Below, piece after piece: positions 58,241 to 64,000 of a DNA stretch of 64,000 nt. Below the pieces are notes generated by a model. It saw nothing but the letters and a program-made list of their open reading frames with translations. It was not told where the DNA came from and did no database searches. The stretch lies in IMG/VR virus record IMGVR_UViG_3300020200_000015, positions 18,961 to 82,960 of that record; one strand, given 5' to 3'. The translations under genes were made by a program, and so were the position numbers. The DNA is from a virus. Positions within the stretch are counted from its first letter, which is position 1. Each line of letters starts with the position of its first letter.

Positions 58241-58789
58241 TTACCGGTCGTTCTCAGAGTCGATCTTCATCTCGACGATTGGGAATGCATCAAGCAACTC
58301 GGCAGGCAGTTGGGCCTTGCAATCTTCTGAGCTTGCAGGAATCTCAATATCAAAGGCGTGCCCGCCACAGCCATCATTGACATAGCCGCCAGCCAAGTCC
58401 ATCCCCGGTTCGTACCAGTAGGCACTGACATCGAATCCAAGACGAATCAGGGCATGGTAGATCATGATTGGCGGCGACCATGCGGTGAGGAACCTGCCGT
58501 CGATGCTGCTCTCAGTACCAGCTTCGTTGAGCAAAAAAGTGCCATCAGTGGGACCAACGTCCCACTTGGTACCCCAGTGCTCGAGTCGCCAGTCATACCA
58601 GCTCTCATAGCCGGTGTCCTTCTTGCGCTGCTCGTTGCGAGGATCACCAAAAGGGTAGTTATCAAGCAACTCGGCAGGCGTCGGCTTGATGTTGTGAAAC
58701 AGCTTGCCGGCACTGAACCAGTCAGCAAGCTGCCGCAACTCGGTCAGGGGACCACGGATCGTGACTTTGTTGTCGCACCAGTTAGGCAT
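58241..58789 (-). CDS. Api92/DUF1281-like ferredoxin-fold protein
   Basis: 182 aa from ATG 58789; it begins MPNWCDNKVTIRGPLTELRQLADWF, the hallmark of the Api92-like/DUF1281 family, and continues with WYDWRLEHWGTKWDV and YEPGMDLAGGYVND. Frames upstream of this ATG lack a ribosome site. The family occurs on plasmids and phages, function unknown. Confidence 0.75.
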   Translation of the reverse strand: MPNWCDNKVTIRGPLTELRQLADWFSAGKLFHNIKPTPAELLDNYPFGDPRNEQRKKDTGYESWYDWRLEHWGTKWDVGPTDGTFLLNEAGTESSIDGRFLTAWSPPIMIYHALIRLGFDVSAYWYEPGMDLAGGYVNDGCGGHAFDIEIPASSEDCKAQLPAELLDAFPIVEMKIDSENDR

Positions 58790-58810
58790 GATTATTGTCC
58801 TACTTGAGTT

Positions 58811-58837
58811 ATCATACGGGTAAAGGTCGCGTTGCAA
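58811..58837 (-). promoter_or_regulatory. Promoter candidate for the Api92-like gene
   Basis: TTGCAA (58832-58837), 15 bp, TATGAT (58811-58816) on the minus strand, the same -35 hexamer as the cassettes but without the hairpin. Confidence 0.5.
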
Positions 58838-59047
58838 TCAGGGTATAATCTGGCACTCCTTGTGGCCCATCTCCTCGCACCACATGTTGAAACACATCTT
58901 GCAGTACCCGGCGTATGTCTGGGACCAGGAACTGAGACCGCACTCCTTGCACTTCAACGGACCATCGACCTTCTCGTCGCGGATGAAAGGGAAGATGATC
59001 GACATGGCCGATTGTGGCGGCACTTTGAGTTTGTGATGCATTCTCAT
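58838..59047 (-). CDS. Small zinc-finger protein
   Basis: 69 aa from ATG 59047, which overlaps the upstream stop as TGATG. Contains CKECGLSSW and YCKMCFNMWCEEMGHKEC, at least six Cys suitable for two metal sites. Unknown family. Confidence 0.65.
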   Translation of the reverse strand: MRMHHKLKVPPQSAMSIIFPFIRDEKVDGPLKCKECGLSSWSQTYAGYCKMCFNMWCEEMGHKECQIIP

Positions 59048-59172
59048 CAGTAGGGCGTGGTGAAGTAACCCAGGAGGATGCGGTAGAAGAGCCAACCGGC
59101 GATGAGGCTGGTGGCGATGAAGGTAACGGCCCAAAGGGCCGTGTTGAAACGATTAGCTTGCTCGGGGTTCAT
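59047..59172 (-). CDS. Small membrane protein of 41 residues
   Basis: ATG 59172 overlaps the previous stop as ATGA and the stop overlaps the next ATG. The translation has one membrane segment (ALWAVTFIATSLIAGWLFY) after a polar MNPEQANRFN. The tight double coupling makes it convincing despite its size. Role unknown; could be a lysis inhibitor or superinfection-exclusion type peptide. Confidence 0.65.
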   Translation of the reverse strand: MNPEQANRFNTALWAVTFIATSLIAGWLFYRILLGYFTTPY

Positions 59173-59420
59173 TGCGCCTGCCCCCAGTAGGTGTTGAGCC
59201 GCTGCGCGACCAGCCGCTGCTCCCACTCATCGTCGGTCGCCGCGTTGGCGTTGACATACGCCAGCGCAGCGGCGGCGTTGAGGAGCGGCACCTGCTGCGC
59301 GTTGCGAATCGCCCAAACCAACTCGGCGTCGGTGAGGGGCAGCGGCTTTGAAGCCGGCAACGTGGCGCGCACGCGACTGGCGTAAAGAAGTTCTCCGGGC
59401 TTGCTGTCGTTGAGGAACAT
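59169..59420 (-). CDS. Unknown protein, first gene of the cassette J operon
   Basis: 83 aa, Ala-rich helical (LTDAELVWAIRNAQQVPLLNAAAALAYVNAN). AAGG precedes ATG 59420. Followed by the membrane peptide and zinc-finger genes. No function assigned. Confidence 0.65.
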   Translation of the reverse strand: MFLNDSKPGELLYASRVRATLPASKPLPLTDAELVWAIRNAQQVPLLNAAAALAYVNANAATDDEWEQRLVAQRLNTYWGQAQ

Positions 59421-59442
59421 TGGCTACCTTGTTGTTGATTTT

Positions 59443-59495
59443 GTGCCGCACCTTGCGGCACACCACCATTTTACCGTGAGGCATGGCAGCGTCAA
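59443..59495 (-). promoter_or_regulatory. Cassette J: promoter plus 5-prime hairpin
   Basis: TTGACG (59490-59495), 16 bp, TAAAAT (59468-59473), then hairpin GTGCCGCA-AGG-TGCGGCAC (59443-59461). The promoter and hairpin are nearly identical to cassette K. Confidence 0.85.
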
Positions 59496-59537
59496 CTACC
59501 ATGCCCACGAAATAGCAATATTCATAACTCATATCAG

Positions 59538-59843
59538 CTAGTCGCTCGAGTCAATAACGCGCACAGTTGAACAAACTGTGCACATCATCTCTTCGATGCA
59601 TCTACCGAGCTTTCGGAGATGAATGAATTTGTGATCCTCACAAGCATCCTTGTGACGGAAGCCATGGCCGTCGCACGACGGGCACAGCGCCCTGAAGTGA
59701 AGTCCAGGGCCGTACTGATCGAGCTTCAGGTTGTAGCTGCCGTGACCTTCACATCTCCCGCAAATCACGAAGTCCGGCGGCTTGTCGTACTGCTTAGTAA
59801 TGCCCTCGAATCTCCGAGGATGGTTTGCGGTGATTTCAGGCAT
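59538..59843 (-). CDS. DnaJ-type zinc-finger protein
   Basis: 101 aa. Two CxxCxGxG motifs (CGRCEGHGSY and CPSCDGHGFRH) typical of the DnaJ cysteine-rich domain, then two more Cys pairs. No J domain. Probably a small metal-binding adaptor. Confidence 0.7.
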   Translation of the reverse strand: MPEITANHPRRFEGITKQYDKPPDFVICGRCEGHGSYNLKLDQYGPGLHFRALCPSCDGHGFRHKDACEDHKFIHLRKLGRCIEEMMCTVCSTVRVIDSSD

Positions 59844-59844
59844 C

Positions 59845-60117
59845 TTAAGACTCAGGGGTTTGAACGATCACTTTGATGCGACCGCGCTTCGTGCGCTTCT
59901 TGACCTTCACGACCCTTCCACCCTTTGCAGGCTTCACGGGATCGTAGCGCCTCGATAGTCCCATTGCGCGGCGCACGGCTGAGAGTGAGTAGCCTGTGAT
60001 TCGAACAGTATCACGCAAGCCGAGGATGCTGTAGCACAGGCGAATGACTTGACGCAGCGCAGGCGTGACATTCATGCCGCGCTGTTGTTCAACTCGAGAA
60101 CGTTTCTTACGAGCCAT
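59845..60117 (-). CDS. Small basic helix-turn-helix-like protein
   Basis: 90 aa from ATG 60117. Very basic, with LRQVIRLCYSILGLRDTVRITGYSLSAVRRAMGLSRRY, resembling a homeodomain-like HTH, and a Lys/Arg C-terminus. AGAGG precedes the ATG. Probable DNA-binding regulator. Confidence 0.6.
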   Translation of the reverse strand: MARKKRSRVEQQRGMNVTPALRQVIRLCYSILGLRDTVRITGYSLSAVRRAMGLSRRYDPVKPAKGGRVVKVKKRTKRGRIKVIVQTPES

Positions 60118-60247
60118 AACTGACCTCTTTGTTGAAGAACACACCAACTTTGGCGCACTCGTTTTCAAAACACTGATCACAGATGCGGACGAAAGTTGTC
60201 TTGATCGCCCGCCCACAGATCTGACAGACAATTACTTCACCTGCCAT
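60107..60247 (-). CDS. 46-residue zinc-finger protein
   Basis: ATG 60247, TAA 60107-60109, overlapping the HTH gene by 11 bases. Translation has VCQICGRAIKT and ICDQCFENECAK, a four-to-five Cys zinc site, and ends SYGS. GGA lies 5 bases upstream of the ATG. Such small zinc proteins are common in phage early regions. Confidence 0.6.
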   Translation of the reverse strand: MAGEVIVCQICGRAIKTTFVRICDQCFENECAKVGVFFNKEVSYGS

Positions 60248-60328
60248 ACTTTTTCCGAGAAAAGGGTATTGGTTTGATTGTTGATTGGCCAGCCCGTATG
60301 ATTACATACGCGGCGGGCGGGTTCTGAG

Positions 60329-60730
60329 CTACACGACCACACACTTGAGAGCGCCGGCAAGCTGACGACCCCACCAACTCGCAGCATTGCTGCCGTTGAT
60401 GCGGCGGCCCTTGTCAAACAGGTACTGATCTGCCGCGTCGATTTGCACCGTAAACGGCACCTCGACCAACCCGTGCAAGCAATGGTTGCGCTTCATACGC
60501 TGGTCGCAGGGCTGGCCCTCAGCGATGCAGCGCACCTCGAGCTTGGTGGTTACGAGCGGCAGGCTGGCAACCTGATGAAACAGGTGCCAAGCCTCGTCGC
60601 TTGCCTGCTGAACCAGCAGGTTCTGAAAGAGCGTGCTAACCGCCGTGAGATGTGGCAGCGCACTCCGGTGCTGGTTTGCCAGCATGATGGTACGCATCGT
60701 GTTGATGCTACGTTGCTTTAGTGAGACCAT
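60329..60730 (-). CDS. Unknown protein (cassette K)
   Basis: 133 aa from ATG 60730, with AAAGG upstream. Polar alpha/beta sequence with VRCIAEGQPCDQRM, HGLVEVPFTVQIDAADQYLFDKG and GSNAASWWGRQLAGAL near the end. No family recognised. Confidence 0.65.
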   Translation of the reverse strand: MVSLKQRSINTMRTIMLANQHRSALPHLTAVSTLFQNLLVQQASDEAWHLFHQVASLPLVTTKLEVRCIAEGQPCDQRMKRNHCLHGLVEVPFTVQIDAADQYLFDKGRRINGSNAASWWGRQLAGALKCVVV

Positions 60731-61035
60731 TTGTTGCCTTTGAGATATGCCGCACCTTGCGGCACACCACCATTTTACCGTGAGGCATGGCGATGTCCAA
60801 CACCATGCCGACAAAACGGCAACATTCATTTCTCAGAGAAAACTGTGCCAAGCCAATTCATGAATTCACCTGGCCAAATCATGCGCTGAATGGCTGTTTC
60901 AGGCGCTGAATTGCTCATCGCCTATTTGCGGTGCTATTGTGCTGCCCTACCTACTACACTAGCAAACCATTTCATGCGCTTTGAGGGCCATTCACCGCGA
61001 CGGGTTTTAGCTCAAAGTGCCTACGGCAGCGGCAA
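60731..61035. other. Non-coding interval above cassette K
   Basis: Besides cassette K, nothing gene-like. Two copies of AGCGCATGA-type sequence occur. It separates the 61036 gene from cassette K. Confidence 0.6.
60747..60800 (-). promoter_or_regulatory. Cassette K: promoter plus 5-prime hairpin
   Basis: TTGGAC (60795-60800), 17 bp, TAAAAT (60772-60777), then hairpin GTGCCGCA-AGG-TGCGGCAT (60747-60765, one G-U pair). Confidence 0.85.
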
Positions 61036-61296
61036 CTAGGTGTCTAGAATTTCTTCAATGTGACTACGCTTGGCTTGATACATCACGGCAGGAGTTCCCT
61101 TTCCACACCACGCACCAACCACATTGAACTCAATCCACTCAGCCGCTCCCTCTTCACTCATTCCTTCATTCATGAAATGCTTTAGTAGCATCTCATAATC
61201 ATAAATCACAACTGGCGGCTCACCACAACGCTGGTGAAATCCAACAATGGCTTGGTCAGCGCCGTCAATGAATAGCGTCTGCTCAGTCATGGCCAT
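61036..61296 (-). CDS. Small conserved-looking phage protein
   Basis: 86 aa with LLKHFMNEGMSEEGAAEWIEFNVVGAWCGKGTPAV, a sequence style I recognise from small phage proteins of unknown function. Overlaps the previous gene by 10 bases. Confidence 0.65.
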   Translation of the reverse strand: MAMTEQTLFIDGADQAIVGFHQRCGEPPVVIYDYEMLLKHFMNEGMSEEGAAEWIEFNVVGAWCGKGTPAVMYQAKRSHIEEILDT

Positions 61297-61544
61297 TCAG
61301 GGTAGATCAGAACGCCACTACCATCGCCGCTGAGCACTTCGACGGCATTGACTCGAGGTTGCTTGGCGATGACCTCAGCAATCACGTGAATTGGCAGGTG
61401 CATATTCACGCTGCAAATAGCCTCTAAATCAGAGTTGTCGTATGTGTCACGTAAAACCGATTCAGCGCGCCAAACGCGAATAGTCTTTTCAAGGACAGAG
61501 AGCTTAGTCATGCTCTCGATAACTCTAATCTTCTTAGTAGGCAT
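61287..61544 (-). CDS. Small unknown protein coupled to the 61036 gene
   Basis: 85 aa; the C-terminal NAVEVLSGDGSGVLIYPEW motif is common in small phage proteins. ATG 61544 lacks a clear ribosome site, and the ATG at 61511 (Met12) preceded by GAG is an alternative. The leader is a large hairpin (61554-61628). Confidence 0.6.
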   Translation of the reverse strand: MPTKKIRVIESMTKLSVLEKTIRVWRAESVLRDTYDNSDLEAICSVNMHLPIHVIAEVIAKQPRVNAVEVLSGDGSGVLIYPEWP

Positions 61545-61553
61545 AGGAAAGAA

Positions 61554-61628
61554 GGGCCAGCCGTCGAGGGTTGCTGGGAAGGGGCGTGGGTCAAACGATG
61601 GTCATATCGTTCACACGACGGCTGGCCC
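61554..61628 (-). ncRNA. Structured leader: 13-bp helix enclosing an inner hairpin
   Basis: GGGCCAGCCGTCG (61554-61566) pairs with CGACGGCTGGCCC (61616-61628); inside, AACGAT (61594-61599) pairs with ATCGTT (61606-61611). It ends about 10 bases before the 61544 ATG. Candidate structured RNA or regulatory leader. Confidence 0.55.
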
Positions 61629-61710
61629 GGTGTGCCTAACTACGAATACTGTGTCCAGTGACACGAGTAAGTTGCGCCACTCACTACTAGCTGGCGCAGG
61701 ATATGAAAAT

Positions 61711-61771
61711 GCCAGCCGACGGCTATGAACATGATGCACAAGAAACCCCTCTGGTGCAACCGTCGGCTGGC
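61711..61771 (-). other. Second GCCAGCCG hairpin
   Basis: GCCAGCCGACGG (61711-61722) pairs perfectly with 61760-61771 over 12 bp, with a 37-base loop, seven bases after the stop of the 61778 gene. ATTTTC follows on the minus strand, so weak termination is possible. The arm is related to that of the 61554 structure. Confidence 0.55.
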
Positions 61772-61777
61772 AAAGTG

Positions 61778-61993
61778 TTACTTTGTGAGAGCGAGCAGTT
61801 GATTGCGGAACCGCTCTGCCCCCGCCATAGCCCCTTGTACAAGACTCACCTCGACTGAACCAGTCTCCCTGGCCATGCCGAGGAGAAAGTCGATGTAGTT
61901 AGCTTGAACGTCGGCCTTGCCGTCGTTCAACTGTCGCAACTGGTCCCTGACTTCTTGAGCGTCGGCAACCAGCTTGGCCGTATTGAACTTCAT
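61778..61993 (-). CDS. Small helical protein
   Basis: 71 aa, helical: KLVADAQEVRDQLRQLNDGKADVQ and LVQGAMAGAERFRNQLLAL. Overlaps the preceding gene by 4 bases. No motif. Confidence 0.6.
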   Translation of the reverse strand: MKFNTAKLVADAQEVRDQLRQLNDGKADVQANYIDFLLGMARETGSVEVSLVQGAMAGAERFRNQLLALTK

Positions 61994-62199
61994 AGCTCTT
62001 CTTTCCTATTGGTGTGGTGAGAACGATCGATCTTTCGAACCTCTCTGAACCGGAACTCAAGGCAGTTGTCGCCCTCGTAGTTGTCAAGAGTCACATCGCG
62101 CAGCACAATGGTGCTCTCGTGAACAGCTACTACATAGCCTGCGATGTCTTGACCAATCACTTTGGCGTAATCACCAACTCTCCAGTTGACGTTGCTCAT
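61990..62199 (-). CDS. Small beta-barrel-like protein
   Basis: 69 aa from ATG 62199, preceded by GAGG. WRVGDYAKVIGQDIAGYVVAVHESTIVLRDV suggests a KOW/SH3-like barrel. C-terminus basic. No family named. Confidence 0.6.
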   Translation of the reverse strand: MSNVNWRVGDYAKVIGQDIAGYVVAVHESTIVLRDVTLDNYEGDNCLEFRFREVRKIDRSHHTNRKEEL

Positions 62200-62228
62200 A
62201 CTGCCTCGCGGTTCAGGTAGCTTCGAAT

Positions 62229-62246
62229 GCCGGGCTTTCGCCCGGC
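62229..62246 (-). other. GC hairpin with GAAA tetraloop
   Basis: GCCGGGC-GAAA-GCCCGGC on the minus strand, just after the 62252 gene stop. Very stable GNRA loop; no T run, so an mRNA 3-prime stabiliser or weak terminator. Confidence 0.6.
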
Positions 62247-62251
62247 TGCTG

Positions 62252-62725
62252 TCACTTGGCGACCGTGATCTTGCCTGCGCTGAAGGTGTTGGCCTTCCAG
62301 GTGCCATCGGTCTGCGGCATCAAGATTACCGCACCCGCGTCGCACAGGCAGATGTGAGCGCGCAGCGGCGACCCCTCGCGGCCGAGCCAACCAACGTCGT
62401 GACTCGCCGTCGTGACGGTGGCATTGATCGGCAGCGTGAAGGTGTAGCGCACGCCATCGACCGTGAGATCGGTGGGCACATTGGCGACAGCGATGACGCG
62501 CTGACGCTTCTTCTCCGGCTTCGCCAGCGACAGCTTCAGCGGCTGCGCAGTCGAACCGGCGACAGGCGCGTCAGCGGGCGCGGCAGGCGCGGCCTTGACG
62601 ACCTCAGCCTTGACCGCCTCAGCCTTGGGCTGCTCGGTCTTGGGCATATCGATCTTAGGCAGAACGCCGTCGGTCATCTTCTTCGGATTGGGATTGTTCT
62701 TCGTCTGGGACATTTTCTTCTCCAT
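62252..62725 (-). CDS. Unknown protein with Lys/Ala/Pro-rich N-terminus (cassette L)
   Basis: 157 aa. The first 75 residues are low-complexity Lys/Pro/Ala (disordered linker), followed by a beta domain (KKRQRVIAVANVP, VRYTFTLPINATVT, HICLCDAGAVILMP). A second Met (residue 5) is possible. Unknown function. Confidence 0.65.
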   Translation of the reverse strand: MEKKMSQTKNNPNPKKMTDGVLPKIDMPKTEQPKAEAVKAEVVKAAPAAPADAPVAGSTAQPLKLSLAKPEKKRQRVIAVANVPTDLTVDGVRYTFTLPINATVTTASHDVGWLGREGSPLRAHICLCDAGAVILMPQTDGTWKANTFSAGKITVAK

Positions 62726-62739
62726 TGCTACGGATTATA

Positions 62740-62792
62740 CACCGCAACGTGCGGTGCGCGGATACATTATACACTGAGAACTACAAATGCAA
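62740..62792 (-). promoter_or_regulatory. Cassette L: promoter plus 5-prime hairpin
   Basis: TTGCAT (62787-62792), 15 bp, consensus TATAAT (62766-62771), then hairpin with CACCGCA-CGT-TGCGGTG (62740-62756). A second TATAAT occurs at 62734-62739. Confidence 0.7.
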
Positions 62793-62812
62793 GCAGTTCA
62801 TCCAACTTTTTG

Positions 62813-63049
62813 CTAACTCCGTGCGGGCAAGGCTCGAATCTGAGACAGAACCTTCGCCACGCCATTGAAGTCGAGTCCTCCGATCACATCGCTGGTGATG
62901 GGAGTGTCGTATGAGATTCGACCATCGACGAGGACAGCCACTTCAAAGAGGCCGCCACTCGCGTCGAGTATCATGTCATTGCTGATGATGCTCGCACCGT
63001 ACCCGTTCGGATAATCGATGATGCGGTGATACTTGTTTTCAGTTTCCAT
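62813..63049 (-). CDS. Small unknown protein
   Basis: 78 aa from ATG 63049. IIDYPNGYGASIISNDMILDASGGLFEVAVLVDGRI is a beta-rich pattern seen in small phage proteins. It follows the promoter-terminator unit at 63101-63233, so its expression may depend on read-through. Confidence 0.6.
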   Translation of the reverse strand: METENKYHRIIDYPNGYGASIISNDMILDASGGLFEVAVLVDGRISYDTPITSDVIGGLDFNGVAKVLSQIRALPARS

Positions 63050-63100
63050 TGCAGTTGCTCTCAAGTCAGAGACTACCACGCCCGCAAAACAGAGCGTGAT

Positions 63101-63134
63101 AAAAAACCCCGGCCACCCGTGAGGGTGACCGGGG
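63101..63134 (-). terminator. Strong rho-independent terminator
   Basis: CCCCGGTCACCC / GGGTGGCCGGGG (63107-63118 with 63123-63134, one G-U pair), 4-base loop, TTTTTT on the minus strand. Confidence 0.9.
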
Positions 63135-63199
63135 CCATGGCAACAACAACAACGAAGCTACGCCTGACACTCCAAGTACCAGGCGCGGCCACTTATGCT
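63101..63199 (-). ncRNA. Candidate small RNA or attenuated leader
   Basis: A strong promoter (63206-63233) is followed by only about 100 bases and then a strong terminator (63101-63134). No ribosome site or good gene lies between, only short frames. It could make a free RNA of about 95-100 nt or control read-through into the 63049 gene. Confidence 0.5.
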
Positions 63200-63205
63200 T
63201 TGCCC

Positions 63206-63233
63206 ATTATAGCGTGAGCGCCGCTTTTTGCAA
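63206..63233 (-). promoter_or_regulatory. Strong sigma70-type promoter
   Basis: TTGCAA (63228-63233), 16 bp, consensus TATAAT (63206-63211) on the minus strand. It shares the -35 with the cassettes and lies just after the small membrane gene. Confidence 0.75.
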
Positions 63234-63234
63234 G

Positions 63235-63342
63235 CTACATAGCAACAAACTTTGCCATGAGATAGCCTGCAATCATTCCAACCAGCAACGATAAAGCTGA
63301 CATTGATGCGACGGCGGCAGCCGCCATCCCATCCTCCCTCAT
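63235..63342 (-). CDS. Small membrane protein of 30-35 residues
   Basis: ATG 63342 overlaps the kinase stop as ATGA (35 aa); an in-frame ATG at 63327 has GGGAGG five bases upstream (30 aa) and is more likely. The product is one hydrophobic segment (MSALSLLVGMIAGYLMAKFVAM at its end, Ala-rich start). Possible holin-like or stress peptide. Confidence 0.6.
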   Translation of the reverse strand: MREDGMAAAAVASMSALSLLVGMIAGYLMAKFVAM

Positions 63343-63815
63343 TTCTGGAACGCACTCGCCATCCTCTGAATGGTTGCAAGTGTGACACCGTGAATGTTTC
63401 TGCTGTGACATCTGTTGACACTCTCGTAGTCAAACGACCCTACGACTTCTTCACGAACATCGTACCCACTCTGCTCGGCAAACTTCACGTAATCCGCGAA
63501 GTGCTGTCGCATGATGTTCGTGTTATCGAGTACGATAACGTGGATACCATCACGCATCGCATCGAACGTGCGACGCTTATTCCACTCGTGCGCGTGCTGA
63601 AGCATCGCGCCATCAAACACGTACTTACCATTCTGGTAGAAGTACTCATCGGTCGAGAAGACTTCGCAGCTCAAGCCGAGCTGCTCAGTCTCGCGCCGGA
63701 TCAAATCAGCCAGCGTAGACTTGCCCGAACCGGGCAAGCCACGCATGACGATGAACAGATTGTTCTTCTTGTCAAGCAGTTGCCACCGTCCACTTCGAAG
63801 GCGCTTCGCATTCAT
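63339..63815 (-). CDS. P-loop kinase (polynucleotide kinase/AAA_33 type)
   Basis: 158 aa. P-loop GLPGSGKST at 26-34, then FSTDEYF (substrate region), RRTFDAMRDGIHVIVLDNTNI and a lid-like Arg region. Resembles 5-prime polynucleotide kinase N-terminal domains and N4BP2-type ATPases; no phosphatase domain. The first 14 codons overlap the upstream gene, so the start may be internal (for example the Met just before the P-loop). Confidence 0.75.
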   Translation of the reverse strand: MNAKRLRSGRWQLLDKKNNLFIVMRGLPGSGKSTLADLIRRETEQLGLSCEVFSTDEYFYQNGKYVFDGAMLQHAHEWNKRRTFDAMRDGIHVIVLDNTNIMRQHFADYVKFAEQSGYDVREEVVGSFDYESVNRCHSRNIHGVTLATIQRMASAFQK

Positions 63816-64000
63816 AGTGCGAACCGCTCAAACGAGTAACCTCCCAATCGGAAGTAGTGACATTGACTGCAAACACTCCAGCGTCACCTGGGCAATACCG
63901 CGTCAAGTCGCTGAGTTCGATGATTTTGCTGCCGTCAACATTGCCAATGCCCAGGGAGAGGTTGCCTTCGGTGTCAGCATGGCAAATGCCGACGAACCGC
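63772..64000 (-). CDS. C-terminal part of an unknown protein (runs off the window)
   Basis: 75 codons ending at TGA 63772-63774. The readable part is beta-rich (GICHADTEGNLSLGIGNVDGSK, AGVFAVNVTTSDWEVTRLSG). It overlaps the kinase start by 44 bases. Its N-terminus lies outside the window. Confidence 0.55.
   Translation of the reverse strand, partial: RFVGICHADTEGNLSLGIGNVDGSKIIELSDLTRYCPGDAGVFAVNVTTSDWEVTRLSGSHYECEAPSKWTVATA

Noticed and set aside
60280-60330. tRNA gene near the CGTATG hairpin
   Set aside because: Only a 6-bp hairpin is present; no cloverleaf, TTC-loop or anticodon arm could be drawn. No tRNA was recognised anywhere in the window.

Overview
The window is a 64 kb piece of a tailed-phage genome, probably a large siphovirus. 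It carries a complete head and tail gene set ordered terminase, portal, protease/scaffold, capsid, connectors, major tail protein, frameshifted tail chaperone, tape measure, tail tip. It also carries a bacterial-style replication set: two-piece DNA polymerase III alpha, beta clamp, DnaB helicase, DnaC-like loader, DnaG-type primase, RecA, SbcD/gp47 nuclease, UvsW helicase, RuvC-like resolvase and a sigma factor. No tail-sheath gene is seen and the tape measure is 1678 aa, which suggests a long non-contractile tail of about 250 nm by the usual 1.5 A per residue rule. A lipoprotein beside small membrane proteins, and a lysozyme with a short hydrophobic N-terminus, fit a Gram-negative host; the host itself cannot be named from the sequence. 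Essentially every credible gene is on the minus strand, so transcription runs from high to low coordinates.

Layout, in coordinate order. 1-17.2 kb: replication, recombination and transcription genes, tightly packed with 1-50 bp overlaps. 17.3-32.6 kb: tail tip, hub with a collagen-like stalk, Dit-like protein, tape measure and chaperones. 32.6-36.2 kb: major tail protein and neck genes. 36.3-38.5 kb: small membrane proteins, a lipoprotein (lysis candidates) and a glycosyltransferase. 38.6-45.2 kb: capsid, decoration protein, protease/scaffold, portal, large terminase. 45.2-49.6 kb: HU-like protein, possible small terminase, a second glycosyltransferase and a dNMP kinase. 49.6-57.4 kb: a very unusual repeat-rich accessory region. 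57.4-64 kb: small mostly unknown genes, including several under 60 codons found by eye.

The most unusual part is 49.6-63 kb. At least twelve short genes or mini-operons there are each preceded by the same kind of control cassette on the minus strand: usually a sigma70-like promoter (often TTGCAA, 16 bp, TATGCT), then a hairpin at or near the predicted 5-prime end with core CGCA-loop-TGCG, in most cases an AAGG-type ribosome site, then the start codon. Outer stem pairs change in a compensating way between copies, so the RNA structure appears to be conserved. The genes behind the cassettes include tandem paralogues, a lysozyme and unknown proteins, and there is a visible deletion scar. Between them lie an exact 25 bp x 11 iteron array, 35-52 bp tandem repeats sharing the core GCGCATAACTGAA, and ATTC/ACTC-type low-complexity DNA.

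Other points of note: the polymerase III alpha gene is split into a PHP-domain gene and a polymerase gene 3 kb apart, with the clamp between them; the tail chaperone needs a +1 (or -2) frameshift; a dense G-quadruplex motif flanked by repeated AAGTTAACTCG sites lies between the UvsW-like helicase gene and the next gene; and a strong promoter is followed about 100 nt later by a strong terminator (63.1-63.2 kb), which looks like a small RNA or attenuated leader. All functions are inferred from motifs read by eye; no database search was run.
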